64,000 bases of DNA, from NCBI RefSeq assembly GCF_003097235.1, contig NZ_QEQQ01000016.1, positions 1 to 64,000 of the forward strand, written 5' to 3'. The stretch is from Pseudomonas sp. CC120222-01a. GTDB taxonomy: Bacteria > Pseudomonadota > Gammaproteobacteria > Pseudomonadales > Pseudomonadaceae. Made by a program: the position numbers and the translations under genes. The notes beneath the pieces were generated by a model. The model did no database searches. It was not told the DNA's origin and worked only from the letters and a program-made list of their open reading frames with translations. Shown here piece after piece: positions 1 through 8,999 of this stretch (position 1 is its first letter; the number at the start of each line of letters is the position of its first letter).

Positions 1-313
1 CAAGACTTGGTCGCAGTTTTACGCCCATCATCAAGCACGCGGGAAGAAAACCACCCAAGCCTTGGTGATCCTTGCGCGTCGCTTGGCTCGGCTGGCCTTC
101 GGCCTGATGAGGCATCAGGCCGACTGGAAGCCCGAGGTATATACCGGAGGTGCTAAGCCGGCCAACTGAGGCCGGGGCTGCTGCGCAGCCCAACCAAACT
201 GACGGATAGCACCCAACGCCGAAGAGAAATTCTCTGGCGCACTGACTTGTGCCTGGAGATTGCTGAAAGAGGCCGAAGGCGGTTCAACTGAGAAATTGCC
301 TTCGGCCATAGAA
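1..313 (+). mobile_element. Right end of an IS110-type insertion sequence (left part outside window)
   Basis: The segment holds the last codons of a transposase and about 145 bp of non-coding tail. Immediately after it, at 315-324, lies ctcccacagg, the distal end of a P. putida REP palindrome whose other half is absent from this side. A complete REP in the opposite orientation follows at 355-388, so the element appears to sit inside one member of a REP pair. IS110-family elements such as ISPpu9 and ISPpu10 are known to insert into REPs. The exact right boundary is inferred from where REP sequence starts and could be off by a few bases. Confidence 0.65.
2..169 (+). CDS. IS110-family transposase, C-terminal fragment (cut by window edge)
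   Basis: The frame is open from the window edge and ends with TGA at 167-169, giving 55 residues. The motif YAHHQARGKKTTQALVILAR resembles the basic end of IS110-type (DEDD) transposases, where a Lys/Arg-rich segment precedes a hydrophobic helix of the type ALVAxxRKLL. The N-terminal DEDD catalytic part lies outside the window, so family assignment rests on this tail and on the REP context. Most likely an ISPpu9/ISPpu10-type transposase, but the exact element is not identified. Confidence 0.6.
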   Translation, partial: KTWSQFYAHHQARGKKTTQALVILARRLARLAFGLMRHQADWKPEVYTGGAKPAN

Positions 314-354
314 TCTCCCACAGGGACCGCATCATGCCCGAGCCCAGTGCAGTA

Positions 355-388
355 CCTGTGGGAGCGGGTTTACCCGCGAAGAGGCCGG
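355..388 (-). repeat. REP element, complete copy
   Basis: The sequence reads, on the minus strand, as the P. putida REP consensus: CCGGCCTCTTCGCGGG, TAAA, CCCGCTCCCACAGG. It contains the internal palindrome CGGGTTTACCCG. It faces the broken copy at 315-324, so the two formed a convergent REP pair before the IS insertion. Confidence 0.85.
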
Positions 389-421
389 AACAGACGAAAG
401 AGATAGTCGAGGTAGACCCCG

Positions 422-1474
422 ATGAATGCCTTCACCACTGACACCCAACGCTGGCAAGCCGTGCAGACCCGCGACCCGTCCGCCGCTGGACACTTCGTCT
501 ACGCCGTGCGCACCACCGGTGTGTACTGTCACCCCGGCTGCAAATCGCGCATGGCCAAGCGCGAAAACGTCGAGTTCTTCAACGATGCCAGCAGCGCCGA
601 AGCTGCCGGCTATCGTGCCTGCCGCCGCTGCATGGCCAAAGCAGACGCCAACCGTCGCTCCGATCTGGTCGCCCGCGCCTGCCGTCTGCTGGAAAGCAGC
701 GACACCCCGCCCAGCCTCGATCAGCTCGGCGCGCAACTGGCCGTCAGCCCCTTCCACCTGCACCGCCTGTTCAAGGCTGAAACCGGGCTCACCCCCAAGG
801 CCTACGCCAGCGCCTTCCGGGCCCGACGCCTGCGCGAGCGGCTGGGCGACGGGCAAAGCTCGGTGACCGATGCTATTTACGACGCCGGCTACAACTCCAA
901 CAGCCGCTTCTACGAAAGTGCCGACCAGCGGCTGGGCATGCGCCCCCGCGAGTTTCGGTCAGGCGGCGCCGGGGCGAACATCCACTTCGCCATTGGCCAG
1001 TGTTTTCTGGGGGCGATTCTGGTGGCCCAGAGTGACAGGGGGATCTGCGCGATTCTGCTGGGCGATGAGCCTGAGGTGTTGCTCGAACAGCTGCAGGATC
1101 AGTTCCCCAAAGCCCGTCTGATCGGCGGCGATGCCGACTATGAGCGCCTGGTCGCCGAAGTTGTCGGCTTTATCGAAGCGCCGGCACTGGGCCTGGACCT
1201 GCCGCTGGATGTCCAGGGTACTGCCTTCCAGGAGCGGGTCTGGCAGGCCTTGCGCGAGGTACCGGTGGGCAGCCGGGTCAGCTATACCGACATCGCCGAG
1301 CGCATCGGGGCACCCAAGGCCGTGCGTGCCGTGGCCATGGCTTGCGCGGCCAACCACATTGCCGTGGCCATCCCTTGCCACCGGGTGGTGCGCCGCGACG
1401 GCGATATCAGCGGCTATCGCTGGGGCGTGGAGCGCAAGCGGCAGCTGTTGGCGCGAGAAACGGCACTCTCCTGA
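422..1474 (+). CDS. ada: Bifunctional Ada: methylphosphotriester repair, AraC-type activator and O6-methylguanine-DNA methyltransferase
   Basis: 350 residues, the usual Ada length. The N-terminal Zn domain carries Cys36, Cys40, Cys67 and Cys70 (YCHPGC ... CRRC); in this family the first of these takes the methyl group from a phosphotriester and switches the protein into an activator. An AraC-type helix-turn-helix region follows at about residues 85-180. The C-terminal methyltransferase domain has the PCHRV active site with acceptor Cys319. The whole set of domains is present, so the protein should sense and repair alkylation damage and activate its own regulon. It is transcribed away from the IS end. 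Start chosen at the first ATG, with a weak gag upstream. Confidence 0.95.
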   Translation: MNAFTTDTQRWQAVQTRDPSAAGHFVYAVRTTGVYCHPGCKSRMAKRENVEFFNDASSAEAAGYRACRRCMAKADANRRSDLVARACRLLESSDTPPSLDQLGAQLAVSPFHLHRLFKAETGLTPKAYASAFRARRLRERLGDGQSSVTDAIYDAGYNSNSRFYESADQRLGMRPREFRSGGAGANIHFAIGQCFLGAILVAQSDRGICAILLGDEPEVLLEQLQDQFPKARLIGGDADYERLVAEVVGFIEAPALGLDLPLDVQGTAFQERVWQALREVPVGSRVSYTDIAERIGAPKAVRAVAMACAANHIAVAIPCHRVVRRDGDISGYRWGVERKRQLLARETALS

Positions 1475-1530
1475 TTGGCGGAAGCCGCGTAGAATCCCCC
1501 GCCAAATCGATGGGTAAAGAGGAATATTCG

Positions 1531-3933
1531 ATGAGGCGCGTCTGCCTTGCCCGATTCTACCTGGCTGTCATGGCCCTGATGCTGTCGCTGGGCACTCCGG
1601 CCTGGTCGGCACCGGCCACGCCGGTATCCAGCCTGGCGGCTGCGGAACTACCGGTGCTGGACGAAAATGCCAGCTACGAGCAACTGAGCGATCGGCTCGA
1701 CCAGATCCGCCAGGGCGTCACCAGCAATGCCAACGACGACCTGCTGTCGCAGCTGCGCCTGTCGGCCGTGCAGGTGCAGCGCCAGGCTGAAGCACTCAGC
1801 ACGCTGCGCACCGCCGATGTGGAAAAGCTCGACGACAAGCTCAAGGTGCTTGGCCCGGTGCAACCGGAAGAAGCCGAAGTACTGACTCGCCAGCGCCAGC
1901 AGCTGGATGCCGAAAAGAAGGCAGCGGTTGCCGAGCAGGAGCAGGCTGTCAAGCTGACCCAGTCGGCCCGCGACCTGTCCACGCAGATCGTCAACCTGCG
2001 CCGCAGCCAGTTCAACTCGCAGATCCTCAGCCGGGCGACCACGCCGCTGAGCCCGGCGTTCTGGCAGAGCCTGATCCGTCCTACGTCAGATGACGTATCG
2101 CGCCTGCGTGATCTGCGCGAGGAGGCCACAGACGCTGTCGCCAGCGCCCTCAGTGCCGAACATCGCTGGTTCTTCATCACCAGCCTGGTGGCAGCCATCC
2201 TGGTCTGGACCGTGGTCCGCGGCCTGCTCGAGCGCCTGCTGGCCAGTGTAATGGTGCACCGCCTGCCGGAGGGTCGCCTGCGCCGCAGCGCCTTGGCCTT
2301 GAGCGTGAGCCTTGCCACCCTGGGCACCATCTCCGGCTCCGTGTCTTTGCTGCGCTGGGGCCTGGAAAGCAGCTCCGAGCTGGGTTCCGATGTCGCCAGC
2401 CTGACCAATCACTTCCTCACCCTGGTGGTGTTCAGCGCCTTCATCACCGGCCTGGGCCGCGCCATGCTGATGCTGCAGCGCCCGTCCTGGCGCCTGCCGC
2501 CAATTCACGACGAAGTGGCCAGCGCGCTGGGCTGGTTCCCCAAGCTGCTGGCCCTGGCGCTGATGGTCATGCTGACCATCGAGCGCATCAACAGCGTGAT
2601 CGGCACCAGCCTGGCGTTGACCGTGGCCACCAACGGCCTGACCGCGCTGGTGGTGGCGGTGATCTTCTCGGTGGCATTGCTGCGTTATCGCCGCACCCTG
2701 CGCAAGCACGATCTGGAGCGACCGACTGGTTGGGTCGGGCTGGTCCCGTTCGTGATCGTGGTGTGGGTCGGGCTGATCGTGCTGGCGCTGCTCGCCGGCT
2801 ACCTGACCCTGGCCTACTTCCTCACCGCCAAGCTGCTGTGGATCAGTGTGGTGGCGGTGTGTGCCTACCTGCTGACCACCTTCCTCAGCGACCTGTGCGA
2901 AGCCCTGCTATCGCCACGCCAACCAGGCGGCCTGGCACTGGCCTCGACCCTGGGCCTGGCGCCGCGTCACCAGGCCCAGGCCAGTACCATCCTGGTCGGC
3001 ATCAGCCGCACGGTGCTGCTGTTCCTGGCGATTCTGCTGGCGCTGATGCCGTCGGGCACCAGCCCCGGCGAACTGCTGCTGAGCCTGGGGGATTGGGACG
3101 GTACCGGCGGCAAGCTGCTCGGCAACCTCAACATCGTGCCGCAGGACATCCTGCTTGCGGTGCTGATCTTCTTCGGCGGCCTGTTCGCCATCCGTGTGGT
3201 CAAGCGCTGGCTGAGCGAGCGGCTGCTGCCGGAAACCGACATGGACGCCGGCATGCGGGCCTCGCTGGTGACCCTGGTCGGTTACCTCGGCTTCCTGTTC
3301 CTGGCCATGCTGGTGATGTCGACCCTGCGCATCAACCTCACCAGCCTGACCTGGGTGGTCAGTGCGCTGTCGGTCGGTATCGGTTTTGGCTTGCAGCAGA
3401 TCGTGCAGAACTTCATCTCCGGCCTGATCCTGCTCACCGAGCGCCCGGTCAAGGTGGGCGATTGGGTGAGCCTTGCGGGGGTCGAGGGGGACATCCGCCG
3501 GATCAACGTACGCGCCACCGAAATCCAGATGTCCGACCGCTCCACGGTGATCGTGCCCAACTCGCAGTTCATCTCGCAGAACGTGCGCAACGTGACCATG
3601 GGCAATGCCTTGGGCGTGGTGGGCATTACCCTGACCTTGCCGCTGGAGACGGATGCCAACCACGTGCGCGAGCTGCTGCTGGCGGCCTATCACGAGCATG
3701 AAGCGATTCTTGATGCACCGGCCTGCTCGGTGACCTTCAAGGACCTGACTTCAGCGGGCATGGTCATTGGTGTGAGTGGCTATGTGGCGGGGCCACGGCA
3801 GGTGTCGGGTACCCGCAGTGACTTGCTGTTCACCATTCTTGGCCGCTTGCGCGATGAAGGCATTGCCCTGTCGTCGCCGCAGAGCATGGTGCTGGTACAA
3901 GAAGGCTCGCGTCCGGCCGACGAATCGGCGTAA
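1531..3933 (+). CDS. Large MscS-family mechanosensitive channel with DUF3772 region
   Basis: 800 residues starting at ATG 1531, 7 nt after the Shine-Dalgarno aaagagga; the open frame extends further upstream over ada but has no good start there. A cleavable signal peptide (about 25 residues, ending PAWSA) precedes a periplasmic, Gln/Glu/Lys-rich helical domain with coiled-coil character. About ten membrane segments follow from residue 210. The MscS core lies near residues 600-700 (VGIGFGLQQIVQNF, then the beta-domain with VGDW and IVPNSQ). The layout matches the KefA/YbiO-like large MscS proteins of the inner membrane that release solutes on hypo-osmotic shock. It stands alone between ada and a REP pair. 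Confidence 0.85.
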   Translation: MRRVCLARFYLAVMALMLSLGTPAWSAPATPVSSLAAAELPVLDENASYEQLSDRLDQIRQGVTSNANDDLLSQLRLSAVQVQRQAEALSTLRTADVEKLDDKLKVLGPVQPEEAEVLTRQRQQLDAEKKAAVAEQEQAVKLTQSARDLSTQIVNLRRSQFNSQILSRATTPLSPAFWQSLIRPTSDDVSRLRDLREEATDAVASALSAEHRWFFITSLVAAILVWTVVRGLLERLLASVMVHRLPEGRLRRSALALSVSLATLGTISGSVSLLRWGLESSSELGSDVASLTNHFLTLVVFSAFITGLGRAMLMLQRPSWRLPPIHDEVASALGWFPKLLALALMVMLTIERINSVIGTSLALTVATNGLTALVVAVIFSVALLRYRRTLRKHDLERPTGWVGLVPFVIVVWVGLIVLALLAGYLTLAYFLTAKLLWISVVAVCAYLLTTFLSDLCEALLSPRQPGGLALASTLGLAPRHQAQASTILVGISRTVLLFLAILLALMPSGTSPGELLLSLGDWDGTGGKLLGNLNIVPQDILLAVLIFFGGLFAIRVVKRWLSERLLPETDMDAGMRASLVTLVGYLGFLFLAMLVMSTLRINLTSLTWVVSALSVGIGFGLQQIVQNFISGLILLTERPVKVGDWVSLAGVEGDIRRINVRATEIQMSDRSTVIVPNSQFISQNVRNVTMGNALGVVGITLTLPLETDANHVRELLLAAYHEHEAILDAPACSVTFKDLTSAGMVIGVSGYVAGPRQVSGTRSDLLFTILGRLRDEGIALSSPQSMVLVQEGSRPADESA

Positions 3934-3936
3934 AGG

Positions 3937-4026
3937 CCTTCGCGGGCAAGCCCGCTCCCACAGGTACAGCGCCGTACTCGGGCTCTGTGATATCGCTGTG
4001 GGAGCTGGCTTGCCTGCGAATGGGCT
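3937..4026. repeat. REP pair downstream of the MscS gene
   Basis: Two inverted REP copies: ccttcgcgggcaagcccgct from 3938, ending at about 3963, and on the other strand tgtgggagctggcttgcc from about 3998. They are separated by about 35 bp and sit between two convergent genes. The right copy is diverged (gctggcttgcctgcg). Confidence 0.8.
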
Positions 4027-4044
4027 GCAAGGCAGCCCCCGGCC

Positions 4045-5262
4045 CTAATGCTGCTTGGCCTGCCTGATTCGCATCAGAATCACCAGCAATAACAGCAGCA
4101 CCGGCGGCGCCATCCCCAGCAGCGCATCCCGCGCCGTCAGCCCAAGCCCCAGCACATTCAATCCGCCATACAACAGCTTGAACAGGTTCAGCAGGTAATA
4201 GGTGATGGCGATGATCGACAGCCCCTCCACCGCCCGCTGAATCTTCACCTGAGCATCGGCACGGGCATTGAGACTGTGCAAGATTCCAGCATTCTGCTCT
4301 TCCATTTCCACCTGCACCCGCGCCTGCAGCAGGTCGCCCAGGTTGGCAACGTTCTTCGCCAGTTGCTCCAGGCGCTGTTCAGTGGCCGCGCAATAACGCA
4401 CGGTCGGCTTGAAGCGACGCTCGATGAACACCCCCAGGCGCTGGCAATCACCGACATGGCTCTCGCGCAACTCACCCAGGCGTTCGAACACCAGCTGCGC
4501 ATAGGCCTGGGTGGCACCGAAGCGATGGCGGGTCTTCACCGTGCGGCTGACCACCTGGCGCGACAGATGGGCGATGGCTTCGAGCAGGGCCTTGGAGTCG
4601 TGGCCATCACCGCCGGCGCTGCGCTCCGACAGTTGCACCAGGGTCTTGTCGAAGGCATCCAGCTCCTGGCTCAGGGCCTTGGCCGTGGCCAGGGTCAGCG
4701 AGGCCATCATGCGGTAGGTCTCGATCTCCAGCAGGCGGCGGATCATACGGCCCTGGCGGTAAGCATTGAGGCGACGGTTGATGAACAGGAAGCGGTTGGT
4801 GCCGTCCTCGGTTAGGCGAAAATCGCTCCACACCACCGCATCGCCACCGCCGACGCAGGAGCCGCATGGGTCCTTGAACCCGTAATGGGGCAGGTCGAGG
4901 TCCTGCTCGTCACGCACCAGCACCTGCACGGCATTGATTACCTGCGCCGCCTGGGGCGCGATGGCCTCGGCAAGTACTGGCGGTAGCGCCTGCCATTCGG
5001 TGTCGGCGGCAGAGCAAGGCACTACCAGGGTCAGGGTGAAGAACTCGGTGTGCCGTTCCCACTTGAACGGGTGGCCATCCAGGCGGGTGATGCCCTGGGC
5101 GGCCTCGGCGTCGATCGCTTCCGGGCAGCAGCGTTGCAGCAGTGCGGCGCAAGCAGCATCGCCGCCCAGGACGGCCAGGTGGAAGACATGTGCCGGGCCA
5201 TCGAAGTACAGCGACGGGCGGGCGTGCAGCTCGTTGTGCAAGGCGGTGCGTTGAGGGTGCAT
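4045..5262 (-). CDS. DUF3422 family membrane-anchored protein
   Basis: 405 residues from ATG at 5262 (MHPQRTALHNELHARP). The frame stays open 70 codons upstream, but that stretch overlaps a repeat element and looks non-coding. The N-terminal part has a CGSC motif (DPCGSCVGGGD). The centre is rich in Arg/Glu helices, and two C-terminal hydrophobic segments (YYLLNLFKLLYG and PPVLLLLLVILM) should anchor it in the inner membrane. The motif HNELHARP at the start is typical of DUF3422. Function is unknown. Its promoter region shares two short blocks with that of the NTF2-like gene at 8980. Confidence 0.8.
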   Translation of the reverse strand: MHPQRTALHNELHARPSLYFDGPAHVFHLAVLGGDAACAALLQRCCPEAIDAEAAQGITRLDGHPFKWERHTEFFTLTLVVPCSAADTEWQALPPVLAEAIAPQAAQVINAVQVLVRDEQDLDLPHYGFKDPCGSCVGGGDAVVWSDFRLTEDGTNRFLFINRRLNAYRQGRMIRRLLEIETYRMMASLTLATAKALSQELDAFDKTLVQLSERSAGGDGHDSKALLEAIAHLSRQVVSRTVKTRHRFGATQAYAQLVFERLGELRESHVGDCQRLGVFIERRFKPTVRYCAATEQRLEQLAKNVANLGDLLQARVQVEMEEQNAGILHSLNARADAQVKIQRAVEGLSIIAITYYLLNLFKLLYGGLNVLGLGLTARDALLGMAPPVLLLLLVILMRIRQAKQH

Positions 5263-5405
5263 GGTGGTCCGGCCTGGTGTTGTGATTGTGGGGGTACCAG
5301 GGAGTGGGACTCTGCGGGGGGAGGGGAAAGTCACGCGGGGGAGGTTTCTGTTCATCTGCACGTTGGGAAAAGTCTTACACCTGATGTGCGGCGAATGCGA
5401 TCGGT

Positions 5406-5523
5406 TGTAGGAGCGTCCTTGTGTCGCGAAAGGGCTGCAAAGCAGCCCCAGGGGTTCAGCGCAGATGCTCAAATTGCTGGGGCTGCTTCGCAGCCCTTTC
5501 GCGACACAAGGCCGCTCCTACAA
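5406..5523. repeat. Inverted pair of a second repeat family
   Basis: Two copies of a ~45-bp element facing each other: 5406-5450 (starts tgtaggagcg, contains ttgtgtcgcgaaagggctgc) and 5477-5523 as the reverse complement. Each copy has its own small palindrome (gggctgcaaagcagcccc). The same pair recurs at 20174-20294, so this is a dispersed family distinct from the classical REP. It fills the gap between the DUF3422 and aldehyde dehydrogenase genes. Confidence 0.8.
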
Positions 5524-5552
5524 GGGCCCAGTGCGGCCTTGATGCTGTGGTA

Positions 5553-6983
5553 TCAGCCCAGGCAGCGGGTCACATGCTTCACCGACTGATAACCCGACAA
5601 CCCCCAGGGCCCAAGCTCCCGGCCAATCCCGCTGCCCTTGGTGCCGCCCCACGAGGTCTCGACAAACACCGCCTGCACCGAGTTGATCCACACATGCCCG
5701 ACCTCCAGCGCATCGGCCACGCGCTCGGCGCGCTCAAGGTCGGCGGAGCAGACCGTGGCGACCAGCCCGAAGCGGCTGTCGTTGGCCTCGGCAATGGCCT
5801 GTTCTTCCGTGGCGAAGCGACGTGCGCACAGTACCGGGCCAAAGATCTCTTCAGTCCACAGGCGACTGTCCTTCGGCACATCGGCATACAGCGTCGGGCT
5901 CACGAACCAGCCTTCACGGTCCAGCGCCTGCCCGCCGGCCAGGCATTGCAGGCCCTCTTCACGCGCTGTCGCGAAGTAGCTGGCAACCTTCAGCCACTGC
6001 GCCTGGCTGGTCAGCGGCCCCATGTCGACCTCTTCGGTCAGCGGGTTGCCGACCCGCAGCTTTTCCAATGCGGCCTGCAGGCGCGGCAGCAGCGCGTCGG
6101 CAATGCCGTCCTGTACCAGCAGGCGCGAAGTGGCCGAACACATCTGCCCGGCGTTCCAGGTGATGCCGGCGACGATCCATTCCACCGCCTGGTCCGGGTC
6201 GCAGTCGTCGAACACCACGATCGCCGACTTGCCACCCAGCTCCAGGGTCACCGGCCGGCACTGCGCCGAAGCGCTGCGCATGACCTGGCTGCCGACGCTG
6301 TTGCTGCCGGTGAACGACAGTTTGTCGAGGCCGTTGTGGCTGCTCAGGGCGGCGCCTGTTTCGGCCTTGCCGTTGACGATGTTCAGCACACCGGCCGGCA
6401 GGCCCAGGGCGTCGGCGATCTGGCCGTAGGTCTGCTCGATCAGTGGGGTCACTTCCGACGGCTTGAGCACCACGGTGCAACCGGCCGCCAGGGCCGGGGC
6501 GAGCTTCCAGGCGCTGGTCACCAGCGGGAAGTTCCACGGCACGATCAGGCCGACCACGCCCACCGGCTCCAGGCGCGTGCGAGCGGTGAAGCCCGCCGCA
6601 GCCAACGGTACGTCACGGTTCTTCGAGGGCAGTTGTTCGGCCAGCTCGGCGTAGTAGGCGAAGGTGGCGACCGCATCATCCAGGTCGATCTCGGCCTCGT
6701 GGCGCGGCTTGCCGTTGTTGCGCATTTGCAGAGTGATCAGTTCTGCACGGCGCTGGCCGAGCTGTTCGGCAAAGCCGCGAAGGAAGGCCGCGCGCGTGCT
6801 GGCGCTGACCTTTTTCCAGGTCGGCAGGGCATCACGGGCGGCGGCCACGGCCTGGTCGACCTGGGCCACGCTGGCGGCCATCAGTTCGGCGAAGGGCAGG
6901 CCCAGCGCAGGCTCGCTGACGCTGATGCAGTCGCTGCCCTGGCCTTCGACCCAGCGGCCGGCAATATAGTGGGAAGTGGTCAT
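5553..6983 (-). CDS. NAD(P)+-dependent aldehyde dehydrogenase
   Basis: 476 residues, full length for the ALDH superfamily. The oxyanion Asn151 (PWNFP), Lys174 (LKPSE), the cofactor loop FTGSNSVG, the general base Glu248 (LELGG) and the nucleophile Cys282 (GQMCSA) are all in place. It begins 13 nt after the stop of the NCS1 permease gene, so the two are co-transcribed with the NTF2-like gene upstream. The overall look is closest to betaine-aldehyde or gamma-aminobutyraldehyde dehydrogenases, but the substrate cannot be read from the sequence. Confidence 0.9.
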   Translation of the reverse strand: MTTSHYIAGRWVEGQGSDCISVSEPALGLPFAELMAASVAQVDQAVAAARDALPTWKKVSASTRAAFLRGFAEQLGQRRAELITLQMRNNGKPRHEAEIDLDDAVATFAYYAELAEQLPSKNRDVPLAAAGFTARTRLEPVGVVGLIVPWNFPLVTSAWKLAPALAAGCTVVLKPSEVTPLIEQTYGQIADALGLPAGVLNIVNGKAETGAALSSHNGLDKLSFTGSNSVGSQVMRSASAQCRPVTLELGGKSAIVVFDDCDPDQAVEWIVAGITWNAGQMCSATSRLLVQDGIADALLPRLQAALEKLRVGNPLTEEVDMGPLTSQAQWLKVASYFATAREEGLQCLAGGQALDREGWFVSPTLYADVPKDSRLWTEEIFGPVLCARRFATEEQAIAEANDSRFGLVATVCSADLERAERVADALEVGHVWINSVQAVFVETSWGGTKGSGIGRELGPWGLSGYQSVKHVTRCLG

Positions 6984-6996
6984 GGTCGGTATCCAG

Positions 6997-8496
6997 TCAG
7001 GCCATTTCGGCGGTGGTCACTGGCGTGCGCGGGGCGCTTTTGCAGCGCACCCAGCGCGGGCCATTGGGGCCATACACGCCAGCAGGTTCAGGGAACAGGT
7101 TGAGCAGCAGCAGGTACAGCACGCCGGCCAGGCCCAGAGTCACCGGCAGGCTCAGGTCGATGCCGCCGGCCAGGTCACCCAGCGGGCCGACGAACTGCCC
7201 TGGCAGGTTGACGAAGCACAGGCCGACCATCGCGCTGGGGATCCACGCGCCCATGCCGCGCCAGTTCCAGCCATGCAGGAACCAGTAGTGGCCGCCACGC
7301 TGGCCGCGGGTGAACACCTGCAGGTCGTCAGCGTGGTAGAAGCCGCGGCGGGTGATCAGGCCGAGGATCATGATCACCATCCATGGGCTGGTGCAGGTGA
7401 TGATCAGCACGGCGAAGGTCGACACGCTCTGCACCAGGTTGAAGGTGAAGCGGCCGATGAAGATGAAACCGATCGCCAGCACACCGATCAACAGAGTGGC
7501 GCCAGCGCGGCTGAGCAGGCGCGGGAACACGCTGGACATGTCCAGGCCGGTGCCATACAGCGCGGTGGTGCCGGTGGACATGCCGCCGATCACTGCAATC
7601 AGGCATACCGGCAGGAAGAACCAGCTCGGCGCTACGGCCAGCAGGCCGCCGACGTAGTTGTTGGCGGCGATGTAGTCCGGCGCCTGGGTGGCCACCAGGG
7701 TGGCAGTGCACAGGCCGAACAGGAACGGGATCAGCGTGGCAACCTGGGCGGCGATCACCGCCAGCATGATGCGCGACTTCGGCGTTTGCCGCGGGATGTA
7801 GCGCGACCAGTCACCGAGGAAGGCGCCGAACGACACCGGGTTGCTCATGGCCAGGATCGCCGCGCCGACGAAGGCTGCCCAGAAGCCCGGCTGGCTGAGG
7901 TTGACGCTACCGGCAAAGCCGGCTTCGAACGGCTCGGCAAAGGCGAAGATACCCAGCAGGAACAGCAGGCTCGACGCCCACACGGCGATCTTGTTGACCC
8001 ACAGCATGAAGCGGAAGCCGAAGATGCACACCACCAGCACCAGCACCGCGAACAGGCCGTAGGCCAGGCCCAGGGTCAGGTCGGTTTCCGGCAGCCCGGC
8101 CAGGCGCTTGGCGCCGCCGACCAAGGCGTCACCCGAGCTCCACACCGACAGCGAGAAGAATGCCACGGCGGTGAGCAGCGACAGGAACGAACCGACGATG
8201 CGCCCGTGCACGCCGAAGTGCGCGCCCGACGATACGGCGTTGTTGGTGCCGTTGAGTGCCCCGAACAGGCCCATCGGCGCCAGGATCAGCGCGCCCACGC
8301 CGACACCGAGCAGGATCGCCCAGACCCCGGCCTGGAACGACAGCCCGAACAGCACCGGGAAGCTGCCCAGCACGGCAGTGGCGAAGGTGTTGGCACCGCC
8401 GAAGATCAGGCGGAACAGGTCCAGCGGGGAGGCGTCGCGTTGATCGTCGGGGATCTGTTCGACGCCATTGGTCTCGATACCGGTCGAGTGGCTCAT
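6997..8496 (-). CDS. NCS1-family permease (nucleobase/cation symporter-1)
   Basis: 499 residues from ATG 8496 (MSHSTGIETNGVEQIP); the upstream extension of the frame is not supported. About 12 membrane segments with the NCS1 features PLDLFRLIFGGANTF at the start and GDWSRYIP and PVSFGAFLGDW in the middle. Family members import purines, pyrimidines, hydantoins, thiamine precursors or allantoin by proton or sodium symport. The partner ALDH and NTF2-like protein suggest uptake plus oxidation of a small N-containing compound; this is inference. It forms the middle gene of a three-gene operon. Confidence 0.85.
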   Translation of the reverse strand: MSHSTGIETNGVEQIPDDQRDASPLDLFRLIFGGANTFATAVLGSFPVLFGLSFQAGVWAILLGVGVGALILAPMGLFGALNGTNNAVSSGAHFGVHGRIVGSFLSLLTAVAFFSLSVWSSGDALVGGAKRLAGLPETDLTLGLAYGLFAVLVLVVCIFGFRFMLWVNKIAVWASSLLFLLGIFAFAEPFEAGFAGSVNLSQPGFWAAFVGAAILAMSNPVSFGAFLGDWSRYIPRQTPKSRIMLAVIAAQVATLIPFLFGLCTATLVATQAPDYIAANNYVGGLLAVAPSWFFLPVCLIAVIGGMSTGTTALYGTGLDMSSVFPRLLSRAGATLLIGVLAIGFIFIGRFTFNLVQSVSTFAVLIITCTSPWMVIMILGLITRRGFYHADDLQVFTRGQRGGHYWFLHGWNWRGMGAWIPSAMVGLCFVNLPGQFVGPLGDLAGGIDLSLPVTLGLAGVLYLLLLNLFPEPAGVYGPNGPRWVRCKSAPRTPVTTAEMA

Positions 8497-8590
8497 GGTG
8501 ATGCTCCAGCGCGGTTGTTGTAGGCCCGTCGCGGTGCGCGGGCTCTCTTGTGGGGGCGATGGCAGTGCGGCAAGGCCGCGTAAATTCGGA

Positions 8591-8980
8591 TCAGGCTGCG
8601 GTGACGACCGACAGGTGCTCGTGGCACGCCAGCCATTGTTCGCCGTGGCGGCGGAAGACGATGGTCTCGCGCTCGGCCAGTTGGTGCTCCTCACCGGCAA
8701 TGCGAATGTGCGTAGCCACGTCGTGCATGAAGATCGCCACGTCGCCCTGCAGGCTCACCTGCACGTTGCTCGATTCGCAGCCAAGCACGGCAAAACCCTC
8801 GGCCTGCCATTGGGCCCAGAGGTCTTCATAGGCACGGCGCGGCAGCAGCGGTTGCGGCAAGGTGTGGAAGAGGAAGGTGGCGTCTTCGCTGAAGCAGGCG
8901 AAATAGCGGGCGGTGTCGTTGCTGGCAAAGGCGTCGACGAGGTCGGCGGCAGCTTGCCGTACCTGGAGTGTCTGGTCCAC
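8591..8980 (-). CDS. NTF2-like / SnoaL-fold protein
   Basis: 129 residues, starting with GTG at 8980 and preceded by gagg at a suitable distance. The pattern of an N-terminal helix pair (AADLVDAFASNDTARYFACFSEDATFLF) followed by beta strands ending in ETIVFRRHGEQWLACHEHLS is typical of the nuclear-transport-factor-2 fold (DUF4440/SnoaL-like). Members are small isomerases, hydrolases or ligand-binding proteins. It is the first gene of the operon with the NCS1 permease and ALDH, about 95 nt upstream of the permease start, so it may act on the imported substrate. Confidence 0.7.
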   Translation of the reverse strand: MDQTLQVRQAAADLVDAFASNDTARYFACFSEDATFLFHTLPQPLLPRRAYEDLWAQWQAEGFAVLGCESSNVQVSLQGDVAIFMHDVATHIRIAGEEHQLAERETIVFRRHGEQWLACHEHLSVVTAA

Positions 8981-8999
8981 GGGAGTGGCCTCACGGTTA

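Noticed and set aside
5421..7103. 560-codon plus-strand frame opposite the ALDH gene
   Set aside because: Antisense shadow of a high-GC gene (His/Gln/Gly-rich); the minus-strand ALDH has all catalytic motifs.
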